Of a DNA stretch of 64,000 bases, positions 25,881-39,300 are shown piece by piece. The DNA comes from Lycocorax pyrrhopterus obiensis (Eukaryota > Chordata > Aves > Passeriformes > Paradisaeidae), in the NCBI GenBank assembly GCA_014706295.1, contig JACSVZ010000002.1, forward strand, positions 52,672,432 to 52,736,431, read 5' to 3'. Every line of letters starts with the position of its first letter. The stretch's first letter is position 1. The position numbers and the translations under genes were made by a program. The notes under the pieces were generated by a model. The model was not told where the DNA came from. It saw only the letters and a program-made list of their open reading frames with translations, and did not search any database.

Positions 25881-28800
25881 TACATAAGTTGGCCCAGTGT
25901 GTTAAGGAGCCTCTGGGCCAGAAAGATGCTGTAGTTTATGGTCCAAAAAATAGATATAATAAATCATGACCTGCTTGAGCCTGGATGCAATGTACTACTT
26001 GATAAGGGCCAACATTACTCCAGAAATGCACAAAGATTATCTGTTCAGTTCTGATGTGATATGACAACTGAGCTGCAACACACACATGGAGAAGTAATGT
26101 TAATTTATTTAACTACTTAAGGAAGTCTAAACCAGTCAGTGCAGTTACCTCAGCAGAATTTAGATTTTCTGTGTTGTTAGCAGTCACCTCTCTCATTGTT
26201 CAAGCACACAAACTTTTGTATTCTGCAACTTCTTATTATCTACATAACTGCAGAGGGATATTCAGCCTTATGGTGAACTGCATCCAGTACAATAGTGACG
26301 GAGGGACTAAACAACAACCAAGTCATTCCTCTATTCTGTGACCCAAAATGCTCTTCAAAGCTAGAATATCGGAGGAAAAAGGGGGAGAACATCCCACATA
26401 AGTTTCTTACCTGTTCAGGTCAGGAAAAACCTAAATACAGCACTCTTTAATATACAGCCTCTTTTACGTCAGACTGATAGATTTTAAATGGCTTCCAGGA
26501 GGGCTCCACTTTCACATTTCAGCTGTCTTCTCATTATTGTTAGACCTGGAAGCTCAGTACTAGATGAAGGAAATATTTGCACAGTTAAACACCAGGAGAG
26601 AGCTGAGGAAATAAACACACATGTCAGGAAACTGTCTGAATGGGGAGTTCACTTCAGACAGAAATCTCCCTTCAAGCCATAAAATGGAAGACTGCCTAGA
26701 TCCATCCTTTTCTAACTTTCTCTTATCTGTCAGACCAGTAATTTGGCTTGTCATTCCCTTGGCATAATTTGAAGCAGGTTTAGATTCCTGCTCTCCATCC
26801 TCACATAAACACAACATGTGCAGAACTGTTAATGACAATTAGTCTTTAAAAGCCTGCTGTGGGAAATCTCACACGGAAGCTTAGTGATTGTTACAACCCT
26901 CTCACTTGCCAATATACCTCCCTCAGCAGGAATTTATGAAGAAAAAAACAACTTTGTTTGCATATTCACTGGCTCCTAGAAGCTGTCACTGTGGATGAAT
27001 AAGGAGAAGTTCTTTTGTGTCCCCTGAGATGACTATACTTCCCCAAGTCATAGAAATATGAGAATCTTGCTTTACTGGCTCACAACAACCACATTATAGC
27101 ACTTTTTCCCCAAGAAGTTTAGTGAAGTGTTTCCAAAATGCCTCACTGATAGGTTGCTCCAAAATCTTCCTCTTCTGATAGCTAACTACAGGGGTTTTTT
27201 TGTTTTTTAGCTTGAATTTCATCATGGGCAACACATCATAATTTTTTTCTGTTGCAAGTATGGTCCTTAGTAATTTTTCACCTCCCTAGTGTAGATACGG
27301 ATATATATTTATATCTCTCTCTTATTTATGAACAGCAACTATACACCACTCCAGCCTTCATTGTGCTAAACAAGCCAGAATGCTCTTAGCTTTCCTCATT
27401 AAACAGACTCTCCATTCCCATTTTCGGCATCTGCTCCAATTTTAATAATTTTTTTTTGAGTACAGCTGACCAGCTCTCCTGCAGGCAGATTGCTATTACC
27501 TTGGACTGTGGTCAATACAGCCTTACCCCTGTTAAAACTACCAACCCTACATTCACAACTGCCCGTTTCTATCACTGAAGTCTTATACTACAGAATTCTG
27601 ATCATCCTCTGCAAAATTAACTGGGTTTTTTTCCTTATTTTCTGTACAAACATTGTTAATACGAATGTCTGTTAAAAGTATTCCCAAATCCACTCCTTTA
27701 TTACCTTACCATCAGCCCTATTACTTTTCCTCTAGCCCCATGCATCCCCTTTGACAATAGCACATTTTTGCCTCCCTTTATTCTAGATCCTCACTTACTG
27801 TAAAATAATTGTACTAACCTGCTACTGGGCTACATGGGAAATTACCAGTTATATTATTGCAACTGTACAAAGAGTGACAGCTACAGAATTTCTTTTCTTG
27901 CCAAAGAACAGTGGTGAGTTTCTCCACTGTGAATGATATATTACAAACCCACATAATAGTTTTTCCATTTATCTCATCTTCCCTATTAGTCTTTTCTCCA
28001 ACCTCTGTACTAAATCTTTGCATCCTGCCAAGGTCAGCTAATGGTTGGTAATGGAGGGCTTCATGGTTCCTCTGTTGGTTAAACAGGTCCTATATGTGCT
28101 GCTCTCCAACCACACAGGACTGGCTAATTTGCTCACTGCACGGATAAACATCACTAGGGGAATTGCAGTTTCATTTGCCAATTTTTATAATCCCAGTTAA
28201 ACTGAGTAATAAATAATCTAAGTTTAGTTTTCACCCAAACCCAGAATGTGATTTGTTCTCCTTCACTTGTTCCCATTACCCTGTTTCACAGCCACATTCT
28301 GTAATCTCTCCACTACTAAATACTGAGCCAAAATATTAATTATGTTTTTTGCTAGACTTAGATTACCTTTAGTATCCTTAATGTTTTTTAACCTTATCCT
28401 TCCCTTAAATAAAACAAAATCTCACACCTTTTTCTTTGCTCTTTGTTACTTATATAGCTAAAGGTGTTTTACCATTGTTACAGCAGTAGCTGGTTTCTTT
28501 TGTAAGATCCCACTCACCTTCATTTCTGGAAATCTGACCTTTTTCCTCATCCTTTCTGAAAAAAAACATGGGTTTTTTTTTAAAGATGCAAATCAGAACT
28601 TGAAGACCAAGAAGAGTTCAAAAGATAAAATCATCCAGGCACAGGTTTTTGGCTAACACAGACCATTTCAGTGACTAATGGAAAAAGTGGATCTATTCCT
28701 TTTTCTGTCTCTCCTTCCTCCTAGCCTCAAAATGTAGAAATCATGGGAAGAGCAATGTTAATGGTGCTAAAGTACACCTCACAGAGACAGACAGAGCCCT

Positions 28801-31800
28801 GCACTGACTGGGGGGTGTGCCGGAGCTTGCAGTCTTCTGATCCTTGGATTATGATTTCTCAGCACAGAACTCCAGCAGCACACAGCAACCAGGAACAACC
28901 ACCTCCTATTTTTTGGCTCCTCCCAGGGCTTGATTTACAGGGCTTGTGCCCACCCTGCAGCCACAGCTGTTTGTAGGAGCTTAAGGAGTACTTTAGGTTG
29001 AGGTGGTCTTAATTAATAATTGGTTCCTGGTGTGGATCCTGGTCTTGAGTGAGAGTTTGGCTAGTGCATACCAACAGGGTTTAAATACATTATGCAACAG
29101 GGGGGAACTGGGAGAGATGTGCTGCACCACCTTGTACCTGTGACTCCATCTTACAATGTGTGAGCAAGATTCCATTAGGCAATGGTAACAAGGGGGCTGT
29201 GACTCCTTTGGTCACCACTGCTCTTCTGTAAAAACACACCAGCTCCCCATGCTGTTTCCACAAGGATGAAAAAGAGATATCTTACACCTAAATTAAGGGA
29301 CTGGTATCCACCTGGAGGTTCTTCCTGTAGGAGGATTGTGTTAGGAACCTTTCCACATGAATGTGATTCTCCTTTGGCCTTTCAGGTAAGCAAACAAAAA
29401 GGTTTATTGTTTTGTTCACCCATATACATCTCCTTAGGCTGCATTTCAGTTCAGGCTTGTAGCTAAAGCACAAGATGATACAGTTTCTGCTTCCATGACT
29501 AAGGCTGGGGCACGGATCCCACAGCGAAGGATGAAAAGCCCACTGCCTGGTGCTTTCAACAGGTAACGTGCAGAAAGTTTCCACCAATGGAAGTCCATCT
29601 AGAAATTTTATATTTCTAGTAAAATACATGAGCAGTATACACGAGAAAGAAAATTCTGCTGAGTACTGCATGCTCCAATAACATCTTAGTAAATTGCTTT
29701 CAGATCCAGGCTTCGGAAAATCATATGGTCATCTGAAAAGCTTGCAGGAACACACGCATAACATACAGCAGAAAATTAGACTTTCTATGCTTCTACAAAT
29801 GCTGCAATCCCAAGGGCTCTCAGAGCAATTAGTGGTAATCAACAGAGATACAAAAGTAGATTTGGCTCTTCTTTCACCTTAGATGCTTTTCTGATACAGG
29901 TTTCCAGTTAAATGCATGACCCGTCAGCCTTTTCACTGGGGGCGGCAATCTAGGTATCCTCAGGGCCCTTTTGGGATAGAGATGAACATAACAAGGGGAG
30001 TTACAGCATGGTTATCTGGGCAAGCCAATAGCTATCAAATGCATGGCAGCCAAGGGATCCAAAATACCATGGTACAAAAGATGGAGGGGAGAGGAGGAGA
30101 GCAGGAAGCAGGAGAAAGAGAAGAGTGTTTTTCAGACATGGAGACCATTTCCCACCTTGCACCATGATCCACATACCAACAATGTGCTGAGGGCAGGTGT
30201 ACCTGTGCTAGTTTTAGTTCCTTAACAAGGCTACAGAGGCCTGAATAACCATGTAAACACTTCTCTACATTGTCTGACACTGCAGCAGAGGACTTTCAAG
30301 TTTGACACAGGAAAAAACTTGATCAAGGGAACAACAGCACAGATGGCTGTCCGTGGAGGAAACCCTTCTTGGTGGTGATTTTTAAAACCTGGTCAAGCAA
30401 ACATGTCAGGAAAAGCCCCAACCTCTTGCAGCTGGAAGATGGATGAGAAATTTGTTTGGCCTCCATCTTGGTGCTGTTTTGCTGATTCTAAAGGCTGGTG
30501 ACTACCCACAGTGACAGGCAGTGGATGGTACACCCTGTGTTAGAGATTCTCTTGCTGTTTCACTACTATCATTATCAAGGTTGTACTATCTTGAGCACTG
30601 CTCTCTGTATTTGCACTTTCAGTGTCAGGGCAGAGACAAGCTATGTGGCTCATTTAACGTCAGTGAGATCTTTCACTAGGTAGGAGCAGTACAGTCCTTG
30701 ACAGTTTTTTGTCTACTTTTCCTTGCAATCCCGTTTCCCCTTGTTTCTCTTCTTCTCCCTTCTTGTACTGCAGTAGTTTGTTCAGATCCTGTGAAAGTTA
30801 CAAAGCTACTTTGCTTGAAGGTGTTTTTCCCCACTCTGTCCTGATTCAGCAAAAGCCACTGAAGACAGAACCCAAACCTGTGGACTTGTGAGTATGCTCT
30901 GAAGATCGCAAGCCTCCATAATCAAACCCTGAAGAAACAGGACTAAGATCACTCAGTGCATCACAGCAACATGATCACGATTTCTGGTGAATCCTAGGCC
31001 TGAGTCTTTCATCTGTCCTGACCTCAAGGTAGTGACTAGGGCTGCTTTTTGGGCCCCTGACATTGGGTCATTCAAAGAATATCAGAAGAAATAAGAAGGT
31101 GTCCAGCTTGCAACAGCTTCCTCGGCAAAAGGAATCCTCTTGTCCAACACTTGTTTTGTTGCTCCTTTTTATTGATACTGGTCAGCCACAGCTATTCTAT
31201 CTCATCTTTCACTGCTGTTCCTCGTGCTTCAGGAGGATTACATTTGTTTTCCACTAACTGAACTTCTCTTTTCCCAGACTTACAAACCTTGTCAGGGTTG
31301 GAAAGAACTTTCAGAATTCAACATTAAGCCAATGATTATAAATGGTACATTTTAATAGCAGTGACCTGTCTCCATTTTCATCATAGATAGTAAAGACCTC
31401 TAAGAACATTCAGAGGCATCTTTGTCTGATTTCAGTACTAGTTGTATTGCTCAGGATGTGCAAATCAAAAATCACTGGCAATACGAGGAAAAGGAACATA
31501 AACGTTTGATTATAACAAAATCCATTCTTTAAAAACAAGCTGAAGTGCAAGAACTGCTGTTCAGGCCTATCATTTATCAGCAGACAGTCATCAGAACAGA
31601 AATGCAACAGACTTCATGGCACTGCTTTTCTGCTACAAGACCAAAGACAAGAACAGAAGACAAGAAGACAACTATAATAGAGAAATATTTATTTTATGGT
31701 TAAGTAGCAAAGTGTCTTCTCAGATTCACAGGAATCTCTGAGGTCTTAAATAGCAACATTATACAATACTAGAGACCACTTATTTACAGCAGCCAGAGAA

Positions 31801-34800
31801 ATTTGTTGCTACTGATAACAATGTGATAATAACGTCTCACACAGACCAGTTAGTTCGTATGTTGCGTTTCTGAACGTGGGACTGAATTTGGTCCAAACCC
31901 TGCAAGTCCTTTGCAATTAAAACGCAAAACCTGATCTTGCAGATTTTATTTCATAATATCATGTTCTTATAAGCAGCAGTGCCCCATAATTCGTTAGACC
32001 TAAACAGCTTTAAATAATTTAGTTGCAGAATATATTATTATACAATGGTGGTGGTAAAAAAGAAACTAGGAAGTGCAGCTAAAGGGAGGTGAAGAGGGAA
32101 TTAGGAAGTCCTTTCTTATAGGCTATTATAGGCCTATGGTAGTGATCAAGGAGTAAAAGGTTTGCTTCAGAGCACAAAGGATGCAGCATAGACAGAATGC
32201 AGCCTGAAAAGATGACCAGAGAAAAAGCAAACAATTTGTATGAAAGTATGAAAGACTTTATTTATGTTCCACGAAAGTATGACCCCTGATTTGCAGCAGG
32301 TATAAACTACCCCATCTCCACCGATCTGCTGTCCTACTTGGCATTAGCTGAGAAATTGCCATACCTTGTTTTTCCACACTAAATAAAGCACCACACAGCC
32401 TTTTTCTTCATTACGTATCACATTAGCAGGGTCCATTCCTGAAGCTCTTGCCTCTCTCAGTTAATTTCAGCTGGATCTCTATGTTCAGAAATGAAATGAG
32501 ATTAATGCCAGCTGCCACACTGGTTTCCCAGAATTTAAAAAAGCACTTTAGTATGGGTGCCGAAGTCATACACCCATTATCCTGAGTCCATGGAGCAAAG
32601 CATGGACGGGGCTGTTGCTTGCACATATGTGGAGTCATTGTGCATGAAAATAAATGAGCACTATTATGCTGTAATAAGAATGATCACAGATGCTGAAAGA
32701 ACCATTGAACATGTCACAGCTAGAGCTATGGAGATTCCTGATGGTTGCTCGCACTCGTTCCGCAAGACACATAACATTGCATCATGGTGCAGCTCCCATG
32801 GAGTGTAGTGGGAAGGGCAGCTGTGTGCTAGTCCTTAGAGGGTTGACTCTGTGATATACAATGCTCCTTCCCACCTTCTTAGTTAGGTTAATTTACAATG
32901 TATGCTGGGAATCAAGCCGCAAAATACATAGGAAAGCACAGCATCACTAATGGTTTATGTATGGATTCTGATTATTTAGTCCTGACTGAAAATGCAACAG
33001 ACATTTTATCTTACTAATAAAAAGATTGGCACTAGTCTTATTGTGAGCAGAGTATCAGACACTGCAGGATGTGAAGAGGATTGGAGAGAAGGAAAAGCCG
33101 TAAGAGAAGGGTTTGTGATTTCTTCTTGTGTAAAGAATAGATAGCCCACTGATCTGATAAGCAAAAACTTTCATGATTTACACGAAGAAAGTGATTTCTA
33201 AGTAAGAATCGGGCTTTGTTTAGACATTAGTTGGATTTTACCTACATCACAGAAAGGAAAAGGACAGCTTTCAGCTAGATCACCTTGCTGCACAGCTGCA
33301 CATTTGCCAATGCTGCAGAAGGCAGGTTACAGGAGTGCTTAGGTGGAGTGGGAAGTAAGGGTGAGGGCTCAGTGTTTTCAGAAGCATTTAGACATTTTCT
33401 GGATGAAAGCACAAATGAAATCATGATTTCAGTAGGCGAAGCCTCCTGCTTCATACTGCTGGAGATGAGAGATGTGAATTTATTATTGCTTAAAACTTAT
33501 GTTACAGGTTGACACCTCACTCAGCTCAACATTTTTCCTCCTCCTTCATCCATGATTCCCATTCAGGCTGTGGGAGCTCTGCATGCATCAAGGGTAGAAG
33601 AGCAAAAGGAAAAAACTCTCCCTGAAAAAAAGCCTCAAAGTCTTTTGAACTCTATCCCACCCTGCTAAGAACGAAAGAAGGCCTTGTACGCTTGGAACTA
33701 AATGTACCACATTGCAACAAATGTGAAGAACAGTGAACATGAAAAGACATGCTCCAGAAAGCAGGGTGTAAAACGCAGCAGCGTGCAGATAATCAAACAG
33801 TGCAATGATGCAAAAGGCAAGAGATGTCAACCCAGCAACACAAAAACCCACGACTCCGGAAGAAGGGAAGAACCTGCTCTTGCAAGGTGCCAGGGAGCAC
33901 TTTCCTTATCTGTAGGCCTTGAGTATGTACCAGTTGGTATGATCCTGCTTTTATATTCCCATCATTTTGAGTCAAGGGGAGTAGAAGGTGTAAGAAAACA
34001 GAAACCACGCACACTCATATTAAAGGCTTAACTCTGATCTTCGTATGGGGATGCAGTTACTTGCACTGATGCATCTGGTCTCCACTAAGGGTAGGAAACC
34101 ATTCTAGATGAAAACATGTTCTTTGAAACATTTACATAGAGACAAGAGATGTTTTAAAAAGGTTCTGCATTTACCTTTGCAGGCACTGCAATACAGCACA
34201 AAAGACTTACCCATTAAAGAATACAGGATGCATAAAGTGATTTTTTAATTATCACCGAAGAGGATATTTTATAGATGGCTCTAATTTTTAAGTGACTCAT
34301 TATATTCACTTCCAGAGCAAACACAAGGTACTTCTTGTCAGACATGCTGTTTGGAATTTCTGCTTTGTCATCAGCTCAATTTATAAAAATAAATAAAATG
34401 AAGAAAGTATTAATTCAAATTCATATCCTGTGACAAGGTGATGGACATGTCCCATTTATTGACATGTATATTGCTACGAACAACTGTAAACTGAAGCCCA
34501 TGCCAGGACAGATGTCACCTATATTTAATCTTAAAATACACTGGATATGTATTTGGATAGCAATAAAATTACCCAATGCATAAAAATAAAGATCAATAAG
34601 TCTGCACAGTGCCCAGCTATTGAATTAATGCTTTATGGTCTGTCTGACTTACAGTTACTGGCAAAAAGGAATGGCATAGCTGGGAGTAAATATTTCATGG
34701 GATAACGAGGACTCCTGTGCCCATATTTTTACACAATACTGTGTGCAGTGTTTGGCTGGACTGCAGGCTTTCTGCTGGCTCTTTCTACACAATGGTGTTT

Positions 34801-35079
34801 CAGTACGCAGTATCAATTGCTGAAGGCTATGACTATATCGACGGCATCTACCATTTATTTGTGAATAGAAAAGATTTATCCTCGATGATTGTACAGTGCC
34901 CTCTCATCTGGAGCTCTTCTCCTAGCTTAAAGTGGAGGTGTCATAAAACGACGGACTAAACTTACGTTGACACAGTGCCCTGGCATTCAGCCCCCCCTCC
35001 CAGGTCTGGATCTGAGACACAAACGCGCAATCCACACGGGATCCAGACGCTGCTCCTCCCCAGGTGGGATGCGATCCCA
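25881..35079. other. Intergenic DNA before the LANCL2 promoter, no supported gene
   Basis: Apart from the possible LINE relic at 27240-28600, I see only short overlapping open frames. Two + frames look slightly more protein-like than the rest (32557-32808 and 34717-34959), but neither has a known family, flanking splice logic or a good start. No RNA gene is recognised. Confidence 0.5.
27240..28600 (-). mobile_element. Possible further ancient CR1/L3-like relic
   Basis: Same pyrimidine-rich character as the relic above. Segments such as CACATTCTGTAATCTCTCCA and ACTGAGCCAAAATATTAATT (about 28291-28342) resemble the old LINE text. The match is weak and could be composition only. Confidence 0.3.
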
Positions 35080-36171
35080 CCCTCACGTCCAGCCGCCACC
35101 GCCGATCGCTGAGGGCCTTCCCCACCCACCGCCGCCAGCCCCCTCCAGGGCTGTGAGGTTTTCTGATGTCTTTGGGGGGGGATTGGGGGTGGTTTTTTAG
35201 TATGCTTTGGCTTGTTGGAGCGGGCTTCCCGACAGCATATCGCTGAGCGCGGCCAGGCCAACATTACAGCCCGGGGGCGGGCCGAGGGAAGGAGACCACC
35301 CCCCTTGTCCCCGAGGAGCTGCCTCCTCTCGCCGGCTGAGGGGCGGTCGCCGCAGGCTGCGCCGTCCCGGCCGGGCGGTAGCCGAGGACCGCGTCCGTCC
35401 CTCCCTGCCGCCGGGGCTGGCCGGGGCCGGCGCGCCGGGTGCGGGGGCTGCCGGCGGATGAGCGCGGCCCGGCGGCGGCTGCGGATGAGCCGGGCGAAGG
35501 AGCTGGTGGCGTACTGCCTGCTTCTGGGGCTGTCCGTGCCCCTCCTGCTGCTGCTGCCGCTTCTCTGAGATGCGCCGGGCGGCGGCTCGCCCCCGCCGCG
35601 GGGGGACGGGCGGGAGGAGCCGGCGGCAGCCCCGCTCCGCCGCCCGGCGTGCGGCCGGCGGCAGCAGCAGCCCGAGGCACTGACGCCCCGGCGGGGGAGG
35701 ATGAGGCGCTGGGGCGAGCTTTGCAGCGGTGCCACCCAGCCTGCACGGGTGGGCGGGCTGCCTCTTCCCGCCGGGGGGCCCGGCCGCGGCCCCTGCCGCG
35801 CTCTGCCCTTGTACAGGGTGTGATGCTGCCGCGCTCGCCGCTCCCCCGCCCCGGCTGACGGGGACGCCGAGCAGAGCCGCGGCGTCGCAGCCTTCCCTTC
35901 GCCTTCCAAAGTTGGGTTTCGGTGGCTCGGGGTCGGGGCCGGCGGCGCCTCCGCCCTGAGGCGGCCCCGATGGGCCCGCGGCCGCAGGCACTGTCGCCGC
36001 AGCTGCCCTCCTGACCCAGCCACAGCGCCCGCGGGACGGCTGCTGTAGCCGGGGGCAGCTGTAGCCAGGGGCAGCCGCGGCGCTCGCGTTGCTGCAAAGC
36101 CGCCGCTCTGCGGGGCGGAGTGTGTCCCCGCCGGCTCGCCGTGCGGGGAGGCGGGCCGGGGGCCGGCTGAG
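35080..36171 (+). promoter_or_regulatory. LANCL2: CpG-island promoter and 5' leader of LANCL2
   Basis: Base composition changes sharply near 35080 from AT-rich to very GC- and CpG-rich, and this continues through exon 1 into the start of intron 1 (to about 36700). GC-box cores of the GGGGCGG type are visible at about 35274 and 36112. No TATA box sits at a sensible distance, as is usual for broadly expressed housekeeping promoters. The transcription start cannot be fixed from sequence. Long antisense open frames across the island (34962-36248 and 35197-36309) are explained by lack of AT-rich stop codons. Confidence 0.8.
35458..35568 (+). CDS. Short ORF (36 codons) in the CpG island, possible membrane microprotein or upstream ORF
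   Basis: An ATG opens a 36-codon frame ending in TGA. The first 15 residues are basic (six Arg and one Lys in MSAARRRLRMSRAKE), followed by about 20 hydrophobic residues (LVAYCLLLGLSVPLLLLLPL), the pattern of a signal anchor or single-pass tail. A second in-frame ATG lies at codon 10. Both ATGs have weak Kozak contexts (C at -3). It lies 714 bases before the LANCL2 start, so it could be an upstream ORF of the LANCL2 mRNA, part of a separate short transcript, or chance in Leu/Arg-rich GC sequence. I do not recognise the product. Confidence 0.25.
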   Translation: MSAARRRLRMSRAKELVAYCLLLGLSVPLLLLLPLL

Positions 36172-36372
36172 ATGGGAGAGAGCATGTCCAAGAGGCTGAA
36201 GCTGCAGCTGGGCGGTGAAGCGGAGATGGAGGAGCGGGCTTTCGCCAACCCCTACCCCGACTACCAGCCCCAGGGAGCCGTGGCAGCCCCCAGCGCGGCG
36301 GACACTCACCGAGACAGGGCGCTGCAGCCGCCGCCGGAGGAGGAGTCCCTCCCCTTCGGCGCCGATGGGAAG
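36172..36372 (+). CDS. LANCL2: LANCL2 coding exon 1 (residues 1-67)
   Basis: The ATG has a strong Kozak context (G at -3, G at +4) inside the CpG island. The first residues read MGESMSKRLKLQLGGEAEME, nearly the same as human LANCL2. Gly2 followed by small and then basic residues (Lys7, Arg8, Lys10) is the myristoylation plus polybasic membrane signal known for this protein. Residues 34-60 are rich in Pro, Ala and Glu and poorly conserved, as expected for the flexible N-terminal extension. The exon ends AAG|GTGAGT in phase 0. The open frame continues past the donor to 36702, but that is GC-rich intron. Confidence 0.95.
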
Positions 36373-39300
36373 GTGAGTCCCGGGCGGCGGGCAGGCGCCG
36401 CGTCCCGGCCTCCCGGGCCCAGCCTCACCCGCGGGTCGCTCCCTCCCGGCGGCAGCGGCGGTCCCGCGGTGCGGGCGGCCCTGGGTTCCGCCCCGGGGCG
36501 GCTCCGGCGGGGCGCGGGCCCGGCGGCGGGGGCGGCGGGACTGCCCGAGGCCTGCGCGCCGGCCGAGCTCGGGGCGGCCGCCGCGGCCTCGGGGGCGCCC
36601 GAGGAGAGGGAGCGGCGGGGTGAGCTGAGGGAAGGAGCGGGAGCTCAGCCTGGCCGCCCGGACTCCGTACGGGAGTGCACGCGGTGCCCCAGGTGGGGCT
36701 GACGGAACGCTGTATGGCAGAACAGCTATAGCTGCTCTTACCGCGGTGGTTCTGTGTCTCAGAAGTTGTTAGCACAAGTTGCCCGAGTTTCACCAGAGAA
36801 AGTGCATAAGGGAAGGCAAAAGATAAGCGCCCATCTAGAAAAGGAGAGTTTATTCTCAGGTAGCAGCCACGCTCAGTCATTAGGTGAAGCTAGACTGTTC
36901 TCACGTGTTTATTTACTGACATATACACATTTATAGGTTCAGGCACCTGGCAGTCGGTTCATGCCCACAGAAGGTCTGCCTGGTGGGACCGGTCACGCAA
37001 GGTTTGCAGTCTTCCTGCTCTGCATATCTCCTTGACGCCACACGCTGCTGTTTGGGGTACTATGAGTGTCTTAGGTTTTAAGTACAGAGGCTTCTCTGGC
37101 CTGGTCTGTTACCACACAGGCTGGGCTAAGCTGCAGAAGGAATGGCAAAATATGGACTTTCTGTCATTTAACCCCTGTGCAGCCTCCTCCTTCAATACTG
37201 TGCAGCTTTGTCATCTTTTGCATGGAAAACACTGCGTGGCGACACTGCTACAAGCACAAATGCGATGTGGGTGGAAAGTTAGCTTCCTAACTCTCTTGAT
37301 TGTATGCTGGGGTGAGTAAAGGAAAGCTGTCGATATCAGCTCTGTATTTTTCTGCTTGTGGCAATATGGAATTACCTTGACTTACTGATAGAGTGAGACA
37401 AGGATGGTGATGCCGAACAGTGAGGGAGACATTCTTTCTGACCATCGTAAGTACCAGTGGGATACCATCAGCTCACCATCAGTCCAAGGCAGTGAAGGGT
37501 TTCACTAAGTTGTTCTGAGTGAGGTTTATGAAGTTATATGTGGCTAAGCAGAGTGCACAGAAGAGAATGCTTTGAGGCTTCAGTGTCTTACTGCTGCAGT
37601 TAATTGCAGCTGTCAAAAAGCAGGGCATTTGAGAAGGTTTAATAAGCAAGAGTAGGTTCGAAAGTGAAATACGCTTTGTTTTTTACACAAGCTCCTGGTA
37701 GTATGCTCAGTGTTGGTAAAACTGTTTTTTTTTTCCATGTGGAAAAGAACTGTTATTTCTTTGTTCTTTTGTATCTGGCTTAGTATATAAAAATCATCCA
37801 AGTATGATGAGTTCAGGTATAAATGCAGAGAGGAGATAGCATAACAGCTGTAGCTATATATTGTTGGTAAATTTGTAAAAAACATACCAAGAACTTCCTT
37901 CTAAGGCCTTTGTAGGCCAGTCATCCTTCTTGTGGACCTGCTTTAGATCCCACACTTCATGTCCGTTTCTTAAAAGAGAAAATACTCCTTCATTAACTGC
38001 TGATCTACGTGGACTACAGCTTTCTCAAGTGAGATAACCAGAAAAATAGTGAGATATCAAAAGAAGGTGAACATCCTTTAAAATTATGTTTTAGAGTATA
38101 CTGAACTGTATTGCAGAATAGTTCAACTCTAATTTACTTCAGGTTTGATTCTTGAATGAATCTAAATACAGAGACGTTGTTCTGTGGCAGAGCTGAAATG
38201 AGTTAGTCAAGAATTTCTAGCCCTATATTCACATTAGGAATGCCTGTTATGCTCTCCTGTGGATGAGTATGCTGTTTTACAGTGGTTGCAAATGTTTTTT
38301 CCCAGCATCAATGGTGGTTGACATTCCTTGTTACAGAGTGGCAGTCAGCAGCTATTTGTGCAGGTGTGTTCAGAAAATATGTTACAGCACCTGAGTTGCC
38401 GTGTATTTGATAAAAGGTGGTGTCTGGGCTTTGTTACATTCAGAAGGATGAAGTGCCTCTGGAAAAAAAAAATCTGCCTTAAAACCATGTAAGAACAGCA
38501 ATTCTGTGCATTTCATAGGAGAGGGCAGAAGCAAGTGTATTTTCTTTTGGTTTTGCATCTGCAAAATCTGAGGACTCATCTTACTTATTTCTGAGCTGGA
38601 ATATAGCTGTGAGTATATTTATGTGTATTTATATTCTTTAAAGTATTTCCATGCTGCCACTCCTAGTGCTGTGCTTTTATGAGACTTTGTAATGGGTGCT
38701 TTGGGATGTGGTGGTGGTTGTTGTTGTTGTTTGTGATTTTCAGTTTGTGTTTTAGCAGTTTATTTTTGCATTTAATAGGCTCCCGTTCCATCAGAGAAAT
38801 GTCTTTGCTTGCCTAAAGTCCCAGTGAAGACAAAAGGACTTTACACAGGGTAGGAAGTCTGTTCTGTAAACTTCTGTACACAAGCACACAGGTTCCCTAA
38901 AAATGAGAGCAACTTTCAGAAGGCCTCAGTGCACTGCATAATTCCTTCCTCCCATCTGCTGCTGAGTGGAGTGAGGAGCGCTGAGTGACTCACGTAATGA
39001 CAGCCTGAGGTGTGTGGGGCTCTGCAGTTGTCATGGAAGGCAATGCATTATTAATCCCTCCATTTGATTTCTTAGTCTGTCATGATTGCTGTCTAAAATT
39101 CACCTGGTTGATAAAAGGACAAGAAGCTCTTCAAGGCAATGTCTGAAATGTGAGACAATCGGGACAAAGTGCTGCATATGGAAGTGTGTGTGGGTAAAAT
39201 ACAGTTCAGAAATCTTGAAGGTATGGGAGTAGGAGAAGCAAAATTTGAGGTTGCTGATTTGCTTTCTTATAAATAGTCACAGTAAACACTGCAGCTATCT

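Noticed and set aside
31280..31330. CR1-like GTTGGAAAGAACTTTCAGAA segment
   Set aside because: Too short and diverged to call, with no terminal repeat next to it.
33588..34014. Hydrophobic minus-strand frames resembling membrane segments
   Set aside because: The hydrophobicity comes from A-rich + strand DNA read in reverse (Phe/Leu codons). No start context or family.
34962..36248. 428-codon minus-strand open frame across the CpG island
   Set aside because: Composition is dominated by Arg, Pro, Ala, Gly and Ser as expected for random GC-rich DNA. Another long minus frame (35197-36309) overlaps it, and it runs antisense through LANCL2 exon 1.
35197..36309. 370-codon minus-strand open frame
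   Set aside because: Same GC-rich artefact; it also covers the antisense of exon 1 and has no domain.
36373..36702. Continuation of the exon 1 open frame past the donor
   Set aside because: A strong GTGAGT donor at 36373 gives a phase-correct join to exon 2. The extension is low-complexity Gly/Ala/Pro/Arg.
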